A DNA stretch of 64,000 nt from Phymorhynchus buccinoides (GCA_017654935.2 CM065683.1:2202340-2266339), one strand, 5' to 3'. Positions 12,301 through 23,437 are shown, counted from the stretch's first letter. Numbers and translations are program-made. The notes: generated from the sequence alone by a model not told the origin.

Positions 12301-15300
12301 TCAGTTGTACTTTATACACCCATCTCATGCTTAGGACCCTCAATGTGAACGATAGCTTTCAGTTGTACTTTATACACCCATCTCATGCTTAGGACCCTCA
12401 ATGTGAACGATAGCTTTCAGTTGTACTTTATACACCCATCTCATGCTTAGGACCCTCAATGTGAACGATAGCTTTCAGTTGTACTTTATACACCCATCTC
12501 ATGCTTAGGACCCTCAATGTGAACGATAGCTTTCAGTTGTACTTTATACACCCATCTCATGCTTAGGACCCTCAATGTGAATGTGAACGATAGCTTTCAG
12601 TTGTACTTTATACACCCATCTCATGCTTAGGACCCTCAATGTGAACGATAGCTTTCAGTTGTACTTTATACACCCATCTCATGCTTAGGACCCTCAATGT
12701 GAACGATAGCTTTCAGTTGTACTTTATACACCCATCTCATGCTTAGGACCCTCAATGTGAACGATAGCTTTCAGTTGTACTTTATACACCCATCTCATGC
12801 TTAGGACCCTCAATGTGAACGATAGCTTTCAGTTGTACTTTATACACCCATCTCATGCTTAGGACCCTCAATGTGAAAGATAGCTTTCAGTTGTACTTTA
12901 TACACCCATCTCATGCTTAGGACCCTCAATGTGAACGATAGCTTTCAGTTGTACTTTATACACCCATCTCATGCTTAGGACCCTCAATGTGAACGATAGC
13001 TTTCAGTTGTACTTTATACACCCATCTCATGCTTAGGACCCTCAATGTGAAAGATAGCTTTCAGTTGTACTTTATACACCCATCTCATGCTTAGGACCCT
13101 CAATGAAAGATAGCTTTCAGTTGTACTTTATACACCCATCTCATGCTTAGGACCCTCAATGTGAACGATAGCTTTCAGTTGTACTTTATACACCCATCTC
13201 ATGCTTAGGACCCTCAATGTGAACGATAGCTTTCAGTTGTACTTTATACACCCATCTCATGCTTAGGACCCTCAATGTGAACGATAGCTTTCAGTTGTAC
13301 TTTATACACCCATCTCATGCTTAGGACCCTCAATGTGAACGATAGCTTTCAGTTGTACTTTATACACCCATCTCATGCTTAGGACCCTCAATGTGAACGA
13401 TAGCTTTCAGTTGTACTTTATACACCCATCTCATGCTTAGGACCCTCAATGTGAACGATAGCTTTCAGTTGTACTTTATACACCCATCTCATGCTTAGGA
13501 CCCTCAATCTGAACGATAGCTTTCAGTTGTACTTTATACACCCATCTCATGCTTAGGACCCTCAATGTGAACGATAGCTTTCAGTTGTACTTTATACACC
13601 CATCTCATGCTTAGGACCCTCAATGTGAACGATAGCTTTCAGTTGTACTTTATACACCCATCTCATGCTTAGGACCCTCAATCTGAACGATAGCTTTCAG
13701 TTGTACTTTATACACCCATCTCATGCTTAGGACCCTCAATCTGAACGATAGCTTTCAGTTGTACTTTATACACCCATCTCATGCTTAGGACCCACAATCT
13801 GAACGATAGCTTTCAGTTGTACTTTATACACCCATCTCATGCTTAGGACCCTCAATGTGAACGATAGCTTTCAGTTGTACTTTATACACCCATCTCATGC
13901 TTAGGACCCTCAATCTGAACGATAGCTTTCAGTTGTACTTTATACACCCATCTCATGCTTAGGACCCTCAATGTGAACGATAGCTTTCAGTTGTACTTTA
14001 TACACCCATCTCATGCTTAGGACCCTCAATGTGAACGATAGCTTTCAGTTGTACTTTATACACCCATCTCATGCTTAGGACCCTCAATGTGAACGATAGC
14101 TTTCAGTTGTACTTTATACACCCATCTCATGCTTAGGACCCTCAATGTGAACGATAGCTTTCAGTTGTACTTTATACACCCATCTCATGCTTAGGACCCT
14201 CAATCTGAACGATAGCTTTCAGTTGTACTTTATACACCCATCTCATGCTTAGGACCCTCAATCTGAACGATAGCTTTCAGTTGTACTTTATACACCCATC
14301 TCATGCTTAGGACCCTCAATCTGAACGATAGCTTTCAGTTGTACTTTATACACCCATCTCATGCTTAGGACCCTCAATCTGAACGATAGCTTTCAGTTGT
14401 ACTTTATACACCCATCTCATGCTTAGGACCCTCAATCTGAACGATAGCTTAGGACCCATCAATGCTGAACGATAGCTTTCAGTTGTACTTTATACACCCA
14501 TCTCATGCTTAGGACCCTCAATGTGAACGATAGCTTTCAGTTGTACTTTATACACCCATCTCATGCTTAGGACCCACAATCTGAACGATAGCTTTCAGTT
14601 GTACTTTATACACCCATCTCATGCTTAGGACCCTCAATGTGAAAGATAGCTTTCAGTTGTACTTTATACACCCATCTCATGCTTAGGACCCTCAATGTGA
14701 AAGATAGCTTTCAGTTGTACTTTATACACCCATCTCATGCTTAGGACCCTCAATGTGAAAGATAGCTTTCAGTTGTACTTTATACACCCATCTCATGCTT
14801 AGGACCCTCAATGTGAAAGATAGCTTTCAGTTGTACTTTATACACCCATCTCATGCTTAGGACCCTCAATGTGAAAGATAGCTTTCAGTTGTACTTTATA
14901 CACCCATCTCATGCTTAGGACCCTCAATGTGAAAGATAGCTTTCAGTTGTACTTTATACACCCATCTCATGCTTAGGACCCTCAATGTGAAAGATAGCTT
15001 TCAGTTGTACTTTATACACCCATCTCATGCTTAGGACCCTCAATCTGAACGATAGCTTTCAGTTGTACTTTATACACCCATCTCATGCTTAGGACCCTCA
15101 ATGTGAAAGATAGCTTTCAGTTGTACTTTATACACCCATCTCATGCTTAGGACCCTCAATGTGAACGATAGCTTTCAGTTGTACTTTATACACCCATCTC
15201 ATGCTTAGGACCCTCAATGTGAACGATAGCTTTCAGTTGTACTTTATACACCCATCTCATGCTTAGGACCCTCAATGTGAAAGATAGCTTTCAGTTGTAC

Positions 15301-15456
15301 TTTATACACCCATCTCATGCTTAGGACCCTCAATGTGAACGATAGCTTTCAGCTGTACTTTATACACCCATCTCATGCTTAGGACCCACAATCTGAACGA
15401 TAGCTTTCAGTTGTACTTTATACACCCATCTCATGCTTAGGACCCTCAATGTGAAA
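3365..15456. repeat. 58-bp minisatellite array, about 208 copies (12 kb)
   Basis: The 58-bp unit begins ATGCTTAGGACCCTCAATGT and ends TTTATACACCCATCTC. It repeats almost without interruption, for example starting at 3383, 3441 and 3499. Common variants fall at three sites: GTG/CTG, AACG/AAAG and CCCTC/CCCAC. About a dozen units are truncated or rearranged (near 4510, 4945, 5611, 6195, 7918, 9900, 10447, 10995, 12093, 12138, 12578, 13105 and 14450). The array fills nearly all of the last SH3BP5 intron and starts about 70 bp upstream (in gene direction) of the last exon's acceptor. No open frame crosses it. Confidence 0.97.
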
Positions 15457-15555
15457 GTCTGCTTCTTGCCGTTTCATGACAATGACTCAAGGCTGATCCT
15501 AACCCTATCCATTTCCTGAGAAAGGCAGACTGTTTCTTCTTGGTGAAATTATTCA

Positions 15556-16206
15556 CACTGCCAGACATGTCACCAACACACTGACACAAACCCTCACCTA
15601 TATTGACAGTGACACTGACAGACATGTCACCAACACACTGACACAGACCCTCACCTATATTGACAGTAACACTGACAGACATGTCACCAACACGTTGACA
15701 CAGACCCCTCACCTATATTGCAGTGACACTGACAGACATGTCACCAACAGATCCTCACCTATACTGACAGTGACACTGACAGACATGTCACCAACAGACC
15801 CTCACCTATATTGACAGTGACACTGACAGACATGTCACCAACACACTGACACAAACCCTCACCTATATTGACAGTGACACTGACAGACATGTCACCAACA
15901 CACTGACACAGACTCCCACCTATATATTGACAGTGACACAGACAGACATGTCACCAACACATTGACACAGACCCCCACCTATATATTGACAGTGACACTG
16001 ACAGACATGTCACCAACACATTGACACAGACCCCCACCTATACTGACAGTGACACTGACAGACATGTCACCAACACATTGACACAGACCCCCACCTATAT
16101 ATTGACAGTGACACTGACAGACATGTCACCAACACATTGACACAGACCCCCACCTATACTGACAGTGATACTGACAGACATGTCACCAACACACTGACAC
16201 AGACCT
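15556..16206. repeat. 57-bp minisatellite array
   Basis: The unit of about 57 bp contains CACTGACAGACATGTCACC, ACACACTGACACAGACC and CACCTATATTGACAGTGA. There are about 11-12 copies, several shortened by loss of the CACACTGACACAG segment. It lies in the same SH3BP5 intron as the 58-bp array but has unrelated sequence. Confidence 0.92.
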
Positions 16207-16499
16207 ATGGGTGCTCCTGGGAAATTTCAAAAATCCTGCAAGGCAGGGGTCCAGGGGCCGCCCAGTTAACAACTTGACTTAAAGAACCCTAAAAATATAA
16301 ACTTCCTGGTAGTAAAGGTATGTATTTATTTATCTGTGTTCATTTCTTTTATATTCTACACATGCAGGAAAACGACAAAACGATTATAAATATGAATTTT
16401 TTTTGCTTTTCAAATTCTCATAATCCGGCGATGCCGGCTCCAGGCAATTAAAAATCCTGCATTTCAGGACATCCTGGAGCATCCCTGCAGATTCCTCAC

Positions 16500-16719
16500 C
16501 TATATTGGGCTCAGAGATGCCAGACCCCAGGCTGTCCGTCTCGGCCCCCACACCAGGCTCTCGCGGGTACTGAAGCAGCAGGTTTTTGCGTGTGCGGCGT
16601 GTGCGTCGAGACTCGTGGATCTCCGTGGAGACGGCCTCCAGGCAGCGCATAGCCTCCGAGTACCTGGCCTTCCGAGCCCCGATGGCCTGTTGTAGGTCCA
16701 CGATGTTCTGCTTCAGTTG
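16500..16719 (-). CDS. SH3BP5: SH3BP5 exon, end of coiled coil
   Basis: The acceptor TGCCCCCCGCAG precedes QLKQNIVDLQQAIGARKARY, and the exon ends SEPNI plus one base before the donor GTGAGG. This matches the SH3BP5 block that closes the Rab11-GEF coiled coil (DLQ...Y..AM..LE..S.EIHE.R) and the following GVGAE motif, which is recognisably conserved in the human protein. Phase is 0 at the start, continuing from the CAG of exon 19317-19359, and 1 at the end, completed by AA of the last exon. Reading through the donor would extend the frame by about 40 codons, but phase and homology favour the splice. Confidence 0.92.
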
Positions 16720-16734
16720 CTGCGGGGGGCAGGA

Positions 16735-17541
16735 TAATAATAATAATAATACTGGTTATTTATAGAGCGCTTAACTCCCTTTGCAGGGAGCTCAAAGCGC
16801 TGAACAAAGGCCTAAACACTAACATACAGATAAACATACACATTAAAGACAAGCCAAGAATAATCAACATGAAGACAAGTATCAATGAATATAAACATTA
16901 AAAATAAGTGAGACTGTTAATACAAAATACATGTATTAATCTCTCTCTCCCTCCATCCCCCCCTCCCCCCCCCCCCCCCCCCCCCCCCCCACCACACGCA
17001 CGCACGCACACACACACACACTGCAGGTTAATATCATCAAGGACTACGTGGATTAGAGGTGAGAGTATGAGGTTTCAAAAAGATGAGTTTTCAGAGAAGT
17101 TTTGAAAGACTGGACAGAGGAAGAGTGGCGAACACTGTGTGGTAAGCTATTCCAGACCGAGGGAGCAGAGTACGAGAAAGAAGATTCACCGAAGGATTTA
17201 GTTTTAATACGGGGAGTGGAGAGCAGGCATGAGTCGGAGGAAGATCTGAGATGTCGGGTGGGAGTGTAGGTTTGCACAATGTCAGTGAGATACTGAGGGG
17301 CAGTTACATTAATAGAGTTGAAGGTGAGGCATGCGACCTTGTACTGAATTCGAGCAGAAATTGGAAGCCAGTGAAGAGTGTGAAGTAGCAGGGTGATATG
17401 CTGTGTCTTTTTTGCTTTGAAAATCAATCTTGCAGCTGCGTTCTGAACTTTCTGAAGTTTCTGGATTGAGGACTGCGGGCAACCAAATAACAGAGAGTTA
17501 TTACGGATTCTGAGTAATTGTGTTTTAATATGTGACAGCAT
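16735..17541 (-). mobile_element. 3' end of a non-LTR retrotransposon (LINE)
   Basis: A 162-codon minus-strand frame at 17053-17541 reads LQKVQNAAARLIFKAKKTQH, ...LHWLPISARIQYK..., then ...SVWNSLPHSVR. This is the characteristic sequence just downstream of the reverse transcriptase domain in CR1/jockey-like LINEs. The non-coding 3' end continues to 16735, with TTTATAGAGCGCTT and an ATT-repeat tail (16735-16750 on the plus strand). The catalytic RT core, endonuclease and 5' half are absent, so it is a dead 5'-truncated insertion in an SH3BP5 intron. A C-rich/CA microsatellite (16964-17022) interrupts its 3' region. Confidence 0.85.
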
Positions 17542-17769
17542 TATTGTGAACTGGGTAAAAAACCAAATCGGTTTTGATATGAAGTGGTGGTAGTGGGTGG
17601 ATGCCTCGTGCCTTCATGCTGGGAGCTGGACGACCCCCGCATTCCATTCACAAATCTACGTGCTAACAGGTAGAAAAATATTTTTAACTTTCTTTTCTCT
17701 TTTTCTTCCTTTCTCTTCTTCTTCAAAAGGCATTTACACAGCAGTTAATGAATCAAGACAGTACCGCAT

Positions 17770-17901
17770 TTTAAAGACCCCCCACGTCACATGCAACATT
17801 CCCTCTTATGCTTGGAAGATTTCTTAAGATTTCTTACCGGCTATAAGAGGGAAAACACGTGAAAACCGTGATTTTGACACGTGACGTGGTGGGTCTTTAA
17901 G
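17770..17901. mobile_element. foldback MITE, family B
   Basis: TTTAAAGACCCCCCACGTCA at the left and its complement ending GGTGGGTCTTTAA at the right enclose the same CCCTCTTATGC/GCTATAAGAGGG hairpin as the copy at 891-1017, in the opposite orientation. Confidence 0.85.
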
Positions 17902-17934
17902 TCTTCACAAGCGCATTGCATAATAAAACACATG

Positions 17935-18087
17935 AATAGGGCATTTGCCACGAGTGTTCGTTCTCTATGCTAGACAACTAATTTACCCGCACTCGTTCTG
18001 CCCGAGGTACGCTGACCTTTCTAATTCAACTCTCTACATTCAACTCAGTGACATTCAAGGTCGCCCTCACGTGGCAAATGCCCTATT
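17935..18087. mobile_element. MITE, family D (AATAGGGCATTTGCCA ends)
   Basis: The perfect 16-bp terminal inverted repeats are AATAGGGCATTTGCCA and TGGCAAATGCCCTATT (with CA/GT offset). A related copy sits at 43731-43866 and is mirrored at 62272-62407. Both share an internal TTTAATTCAACTCTCT-type stretch and GTGA-ATTCA. It has no coding capacity. Confidence 0.85.
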
Positions 18088-18139
18088 CAGACTCATCATA
18101 TTATTGCACAGCTTTGTTACGATAAGCGGCTAAAGATAA

Positions 18140-18480
18140 ACGATAAAATATAATACTGCACCTATTCCCAGTTTCCAACAGAGAGCATACTCTGATTATT
18201 GGCCACTGCAACTAGGGTTATTAACGCCCTTGGCAGTGAGAGTGAAGCGCTTGTTGGTCAGTACTGAAAAGGGCATTCACTCTTGCGAAAGGCAGCCATT
18301 TAGTGGCCTCAAATAGTTATTGGCGAGAGTTATTCCCTTGTTTGGTCAGTACTCAAGCATCTACCAAGGGCATTCACTCTAGCAAAACATGGTTGTTGCA
18401 GAGGCCAATAGACAGCAGAATGGTTTGACCCAAGGGCTCATCCCAAACCCTAGTTGCCTACATGGTTGATTAGTGTTTGT
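18140..18480. repeat. possible foldback element
   Basis: GCAACTAGGGTT (about 18207) is inverted at AACCCTAGTTGC (about 18452). Between them, GGTCAGTACT and GGGCATTCACTCT each occur twice in direct order. The element limits are unclear and there is no other copy in the window. Confidence 0.4.
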
Positions 18481-18496
18481 GTGTGTGAGTTGTGTG

Positions 18497-18521
18497 GGTG
18501 GGGGGGGGGGGGGGGGGGGTC
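18497..18521. repeat. poly-G run next to GT repeat
   Basis: A GTGTGTG stretch leads into about 20 consecutive G residues. It is low-complexity intronic sequence that could form a G-quadruplex, and its length is likely to be unreliable. Confidence 0.8.
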
Positions 18522-18539
18522 CGTTTTATTGCAGAAATC

Positions 18540-19135
18540 TTGTTAAAAAAAAAGTATTTACAATTATTTCATTCGTATGTTGTATGTAGAATGTCTACGT
18601 CTTGTAAACTTTAAATGTTTGTAAATGAGGTAGAAGGGTATTTTTGTTCTTGCAAAATTTGTCTATTATAATTAGTCATGTAATTGGTATGTCGATGGCA
18701 GTATGATTTTATTTCAAGTTGCAGTATTGTATCCAAACTTGATTGAGAATGTGAATGTGGTCTATGTTTCTTCTTGGAATGTTCATGTTGTTCATATTGT
18801 AACTATTTTACTCTTGTATAATTAATTTGTGTGTGCGTGCATGTATGTGTGTGTATGTGTGCGTGCATGCATTTATGTGTGTGTGTGTGTTTGTGCATGT
18901 ATGTGTGTGTGTGCCTGCATGTATGCAGGCGTGCGTACATGCGTGAGTATGTGTGCATGCGTGTGTGTGTGTGTGTGAGTAAGGAAGTAAGAGAACGTTG
19001 CGTGTAAGCATCGTGCTTATTTTACTTTCTAATGATTCATTATTTGTTTGCCTTTAATGTTCTTGTTATCAATGTAAAGCGCACTGAGCTCATGTGAGAA
19101 AGAGCGCTATATAAATTCCCATTATTACTATGATT
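18540..19135 (+). mobile_element. probable LINE 3' UTR remnant
   Basis: The AT-rich stretch ends in AATGTAAAGCGCACTGAGCT ... GAGCGCTATATAAATTCCCA followed by TTATTAC. This tail type is shared with the LINE end at 16735 and the tails at 35173 and 36178. A (GT)n/GTGCATGC microsatellite (18828-18980) lies inside. No coding part survives. Confidence 0.5.
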
Positions 19136-19316
19136 ACAGAGGCTGAAGATTTTATAGATTCAATGTAAGGGAAGCAATCCTTTATTTTCTTCCTACAATT
19201 TTTCTGGTACGAAATTATCTCCCTTGTGTGAATATAGTTCGTGAGGAATATTATGTCAAAATTATCTTTAAAAATACAAATGAAGTCAAATTGTTGCACT
19301 GCGGTTTTTTTCTTAC

Positions 19317-19359
19317 CTGTAGCTTCAGTTCCAGTTCTGCCTTGGTTTCAAAATAGGGC
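19317..19359 (-). CDS. SH3BP5: SH3BP5 short exon (43 nt)
   Basis: This small exon follows the acceptor TTTATTTGTTTCAG and is followed by the donor GTAAGAAA. Its first base completes Arg with the AG left by exon 20470-20600. It then reads PYFETKAELELKLQ, matching the SH3BP5 motif (S/R)KPYFE.KA...QLEQ. It ends in phase 0 and runs on to QLKQNIVDLQ of the next exon. It forms part of the Rab11-GEF coiled coil. Homology, phase and both splice sites agree, so the call is strong despite its length. Confidence 0.9.
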
Positions 19360-19489
19360 CTGAAACAAATAAACATGTCTCAAGTCGTCCACGACATAAC
19401 ACAGTTCACCATCTCAGGTTAAATAGAGTTCAACAGACTATAGCTACCTAGTCAGTATCGGAAAACTTTTAGACATTGTGCGTATTTAC

Positions 19490-20295
19490 GCACTAGACCT
19501 CTGAAATTACATACTAGAATTACAAAGCATGCTTGAAATTACACCCTTGACTTACAAGCATGCTTAAAATTTCACTCTAGAATTACAAAGCATGCTTGAC
19601 ATTACACCCTAGAATTACAAAGCATGCTTAAAATTTCACTCTAGAATTACAAAGCATGCTTGACATTACACCCTAGAATTACAAAGCATGCTTAAAATTT
19701 CACTCTAGAATTACAAAGCATGCTTGACATTACACCCTAGAATTACAAAGCATGCTTGACATTACACCCTAGAATTACAAAGCATGCTTGACATTACACC
19801 CTAGAATTACAAAGCATGCTTGAAATTACACCCTAGAATTACAAAGCATGCTTGAAATTACACCCTAGAATTACAAAGCATGCTTGAAATTACACCCTAG
19901 AATTACAAAGCATGCTTGACATTACACCCTAGAATTACAAAGCATGCTTGAAATTACACCCTAGAATTACAAAGCATGCTTGACATTACACCCTAGAATT
20001 ACAAAGCATGCTTGACATTACACCCTAGAATTACAAAGCATGCTTGACATTACACCCTAGAATTACAAAGCATGCTTGAAATTACACCCTAGAATTACAA
20101 AGCATGCTTGAAATTACACCCTAGAATTACAAAGCATGCTTGACATTACACCCTAGAATTACAAAGCATGCTTGACATTACACCCTAGAATTACAAAGCA
20201 TGCTTGAAATTACACCCTAGAATTACAAAGCATGCTTGACATTACACCCTAGAATTACAAAGCATGCTTGACATTACACCCTAGAATTACAAAGC
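19490..20295. repeat. 32-bp minisatellite array, about 25 copies
   Basis: The 32-bp unit is AATTACAAAGCATGCTTG followed by ACATTACACCCTAG or AAATTACACCCTAG. Each unit is centred on a GCATGC palindrome (AAGCATGCTT). The A/C variant after CTTGA alternates irregularly. It fills most of an SH3BP5 intron and ends abruptly against a family B MITE. Confidence 0.95.
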
Positions 20296-20296
20296 A

Positions 20297-20418
20297 CGTC
20301 ACGTCACGTGTCACATTCCCTCTTATGCTAGGAAGATTTCTTAAGATTTATTACCAGCTATAAGAGGGAGAAAACACGGAAACCGTGCTTTTGACACGTG
20401 ACGTGGGGGTCTTTAAAA
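20297..20418. mobile_element. foldback MITE, family B, left end trimmed
   Basis: It has the same hairpin as at 891-1017, and the right end is intact (CACGTGACGTGGGGGTCTTT). The left end begins at CACGTCACGTCACGTGTCAC without the TTTAAAGACC terminus, where it joins the 32-bp array. The exon 20470-20600 donor is only about 50 bp away. Confidence 0.8.
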
Positions 20419-20469
20419 GGGGACAAATCATAATCCCTGGATGGGGGTGTATCACCCAGCCTGTAGTAC

Positions 20470-20600
20470 CTGGCCTTGGCGATGGATCGTTTGTATTTCT
20501 TCTCCAGGAATTTGAGGCGACCTTCCAGCTGGGCACAAATGGCAGCTTTCTTGTTGTGGTCTGCCTCTGTGTGGGTCTTCTCCCTCTCTGCCTCTGACAC
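20470..20600 (-). CDS. SH3BP5: SH3BP5 exon, coiled-coil core
   Basis: The acceptor ATGATGACACATGA...CATCAG precedes VSEAEREKTHTEADHNKKAA, then ICAQLEGRLKFLEKKYKRSI and AKA plus AG before the donor GTACTA. It aligns with the human block in which V.EAE..KT..E...H...A is followed by LEKK.KR.I.KS. Start phase is 0 (continuing HAIER) and end phase is 2 (Arg completed by the next exon). Its role is the Rab11-binding coiled coil. The acceptor polypyrimidine tract is weak and lies beside a CAT-rich microsatellite. Confidence 0.92.
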
Positions 20601-20669
20601 CTGATGATGACACATGACACAGTCACTGTCAGCGATGACACTGTCATCTTCGTTTTACTGTCATTGTCG

Positions 20670-20764
20670 AGGTGGATATCTTCATCGTCATCATCTTTGT
20701 TAATATCACCATTACCACCATTGTTGTCGTCGTCGTCATCATCATCATTGTCGTCGTTGCTGTT

Positions 20765-20795
<31 letters not shown>

Positions 20796-21095
20796 ATATT
20801 GTCGTTGTTTTTAAGATTAAGATTAAGATTAAAATCATAGCCCCGTCAACAACAAAGGCCATGTCAGGGCTGTCACCACGTTAAATCTTACCACGTGCTA
20901 AATTGTCGTTGCTGTCATCGTCATTATTGTCATCGTCGTTATTATCATCATCGTCATCATCATCGTCACTTTCAACAGCATCCTCCGCAGTTTTGTAGTC
21001 ATCGTCATCATCCCAGTCATCATCCTCAGAATATTCATCATTTACATCATCATCGTACAGAGAAAAAACCATCTCGTCATTATGATCATTAAGTG
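20670..21095. repeat. (TCATCA)n and CATCGT-rich microsatellite tracts
   Basis: There are two blocks (20670-20810 and 20895-21060) of CAT/CGT triplets. Between them a TTAAGA repeat (20810-20835) and a short unique stretch occur. The block is intronic and produces only Ile/Val or His/Asp artefact frames. Confidence 0.9.
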
Positions 21096-21239
21096 TCTGA
21101 TTACGATCGTCGCATCACCCTAAGCATCATCACAAATCGATACTAGGATCATGGATACTGTCATCACTCGTCTTCTGAGGAACCAACACTGCATCGTCCG
21201 ATTCAAATGCATGCTCTTGTAACGCTGCTTCAGATGACG

Positions 21240-21288
21240 ACAGAGATGGGAGACAGAGAGGGAGGGAGGGAGAGAGTGAGGAGAGAGG

Positions 21289-21344
<56 letters not shown>

Positions 21345-21498
21345 GAGAGAGGGGGGAGAGAGGGAGAGAGAGAAAGAGAGAGAGGGAGGGGAGGGAGAGA
21401 GGGAGGGAGGGGAGGGAGAGAGGGAGGGAGAGAGAGAGAGAGAGAGAGGTAAAGAGGGGGGGAGAGAGTAGAGAGAGAGAGAAAGAGAGAGAGAGGAG

Positions 21499-21541
<43 letters not shown>

Positions 21542-21561
21542 AGGTAGGGAGAGAGAGAGAG

Positions 21562-21622
<61 letters not shown>

Positions 21623-21692
21623 AGAGAGAGGGAGGGAGAGAGAGAGGGAGAGAGGGAGAGAGAGAAAGAGAGAGAGAGGGGGGGGAGAGATG

Positions 21693-21728
<36 letters not shown>

Positions 21729-21734
21729 GGGGAG

Positions 21735-21765
<31 letters not shown>

Positions 21766-21897
21766 AGAGAGAGAGGGGGGGAGAGAGAGAGAGAGAGAGA
21801 GGGGAGAGAGAGAGAGAGGGGAGAGAGAGAGACAGAGAGAGGGGAGAGAGAGAGAGAGAGAGGGAGAGAGAGAGGAAGAGAGAGAGAGAGAGAGGGG

Positions 21898-21932
<35 letters not shown>

Positions 21933-21936
21933 GGAC
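21240..21936. repeat. 700-bp polypurine (GA)n tract
   Basis: It is almost entirely G and A on the plus strand, with rare T or C. The long open frames it creates (Ser-Leu or Arg-Glu repeats) are artefacts. Homopurine mirror sequences of this kind can form triplex DNA. It is intronic in SH3BP5. Confidence 0.97.
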
Positions 21937-21968
21937 AAAAAAAAATGTGTATGCATAGCTAGTTATGC

Positions 21969-21969
<1 letters not shown>

Positions 21970-22064
<95 letters not shown>
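21970..22064. repeat. (GT)n microsatellite
   Basis: About 47 GT units with a single TATGT interruption follow the GA tract by 35 bp. It is alternating purine-pyrimidine sequence and can potentially adopt Z-DNA. Confidence 0.97.
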
Positions 22065-22065
<1 letters not shown>

Positions 22066-22283
22066 GTGTGCACGCGGGCACGCTTGCATTCTTGTAAAGC
22101 TTATGTGCGAGTGCTTGCATCTGCATGTGCGTGTGTATCTGTCTGCTGGTCCATACTGTTTGTCCCTCTGTATGCTAGTTTGATTAGCATACCACCTTTC
22201 TCTAGTTCTTTTGATGAGACACTTCGACAGAATCGGTGATTTGATTTGACGCAACCACCAACCCCAATAATTAGTCATTAACT

Positions 22284-22945
22284 TTGTATATTCAGGCTTT
22301 TTGTCCTAGTATTCAGCACACTACGAAACTTCGGAAAACCCTGACGTTTTCTATGGAATTCCCACCGTTACATAAAACCAGCGATAACAGGAAACTGGAA
22401 GGATGGAAGCGAAGTAGGCCTAATGAGAAGCTTGGGTCAGTTACAGACAGAAAGGAGGCATATTTGAAGAACAAGCGTGTGTTGGATGATGTGGTGAATG
22501 TGTGTAGTAAAGTTGTTGGAAAGAGAGAGATGGGTTTGAATGAGATGTATGAAAGACGAATCAAGCATAAAGCCAGGAAGATTGTAAATGACACCTCCCA
22601 TGTTTGGAACAAACATTACGAACTATTACCTTCTGGACATCGCTACAAAACTTTTAAAGTCAACTCCAGGGCACAGAAATCCTTCATCCCCAGATCCATC
22701 CACCTCCTAAACTCATGATCCTTTTAGGTTTAAATGTGTGTTCATCGTGTTAAAAGAAACTATGCATGCTTATCCTTAGACGTGTATGTTTCCACATATA
22801 ATGTGTATCTTTAAGTGTGTATTATGTGTAACTTTTGCTCCTATTCATGCATGCTGAATGTGGATGTCTTTGTTATTCTGGCACCTGAACAAAATTTCTC
22901 CTTGGGAGATAATAAAGTGAATTTGATTGATTTGATTTGATTTTC
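22284..22945 (+). mobile_element. 3' end of a LINE with (TTGAT)n tail
   Basis: A 144-codon frame (22284-22718) ends RIKHKARKIVNDTSHVWNKH ... LLPSGHRYKTFKVNSRAQ ... KSFIPRSIHLLNS stop. This is the C-terminal signature of L2-like LINE ORF2 proteins in molluscs and fish. The 3' UTR follows, with GGGAGATAATAAAGTGAATT and a TTGATTTGAT repeat tail to 22945. The RT core is missing. It is a 5'-truncated insertion in an SH3BP5 intron, on the strand opposite to the gene. Confidence 0.85.
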
Positions 22946-23036
22946 ATTTTGATTTGATATCGTTGTCCCACACTTTTATTTTACATCCATTATCCGACTT
23001 GTCTCACATACTGACATTTTCCTACAAATCCTCTCT

Positions 23037-23081
<45 letters not shown>

Positions 23082-23218
23082 TTTCTTATTTTCGGTGTCT
23101 CTGTTGGTCTATCTGTCTCTTGGTATCAATCATTATTTTCCTCCAACTCCATCTTCTGCTCTTATGATTACATTTGTCCATATTTTGTATGTAATTATTG
23201 TGCATTATTCCCATATTT

Positions 23219-23437
23219 AGGGTAAGACGGGGTAAAAAAGCCCATGGGCGGGTAAGAAGCCCATGCCAATTATCTCATGAAATGAAGCAAATTTCAGTTT
23301 ACATTTTGCCCATGAGACGAGTGTTAATGTTTAGCATTCGTCTCAAGGGCAAATTTGACTGAAATTTTCTTTATTTCATTAGATAATTGGCATGGGCTTC
23401 TTACCCGCCCATGGGACTTTTTACCCCGTCTTACCCT
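23219..23437. mobile_element. foldback MITE, family A
   Basis: AGGGTAAGACGGGGTAAAA at the left and TTTTTACCCCGTCTTACCCT at the right pair, as do the inner CCCATGGGCGGGTAAGAAGC arms. It is a second, closely similar copy of the element at 579-799. Confidence 0.88.

Noticed and set aside
3365..15456. CRISPR-like array
   Set aside because: The unit is continuous 58-bp sequence with no unique spacers, in a eukaryotic intron with no cas genes. It is a minisatellite.
21120..22278. Minus-strand frames of 278 and 382 codons rich in Ser-Leu and Thr-His
   Set aside because: They follow the GA and GT microsatellites and have no unique domain.
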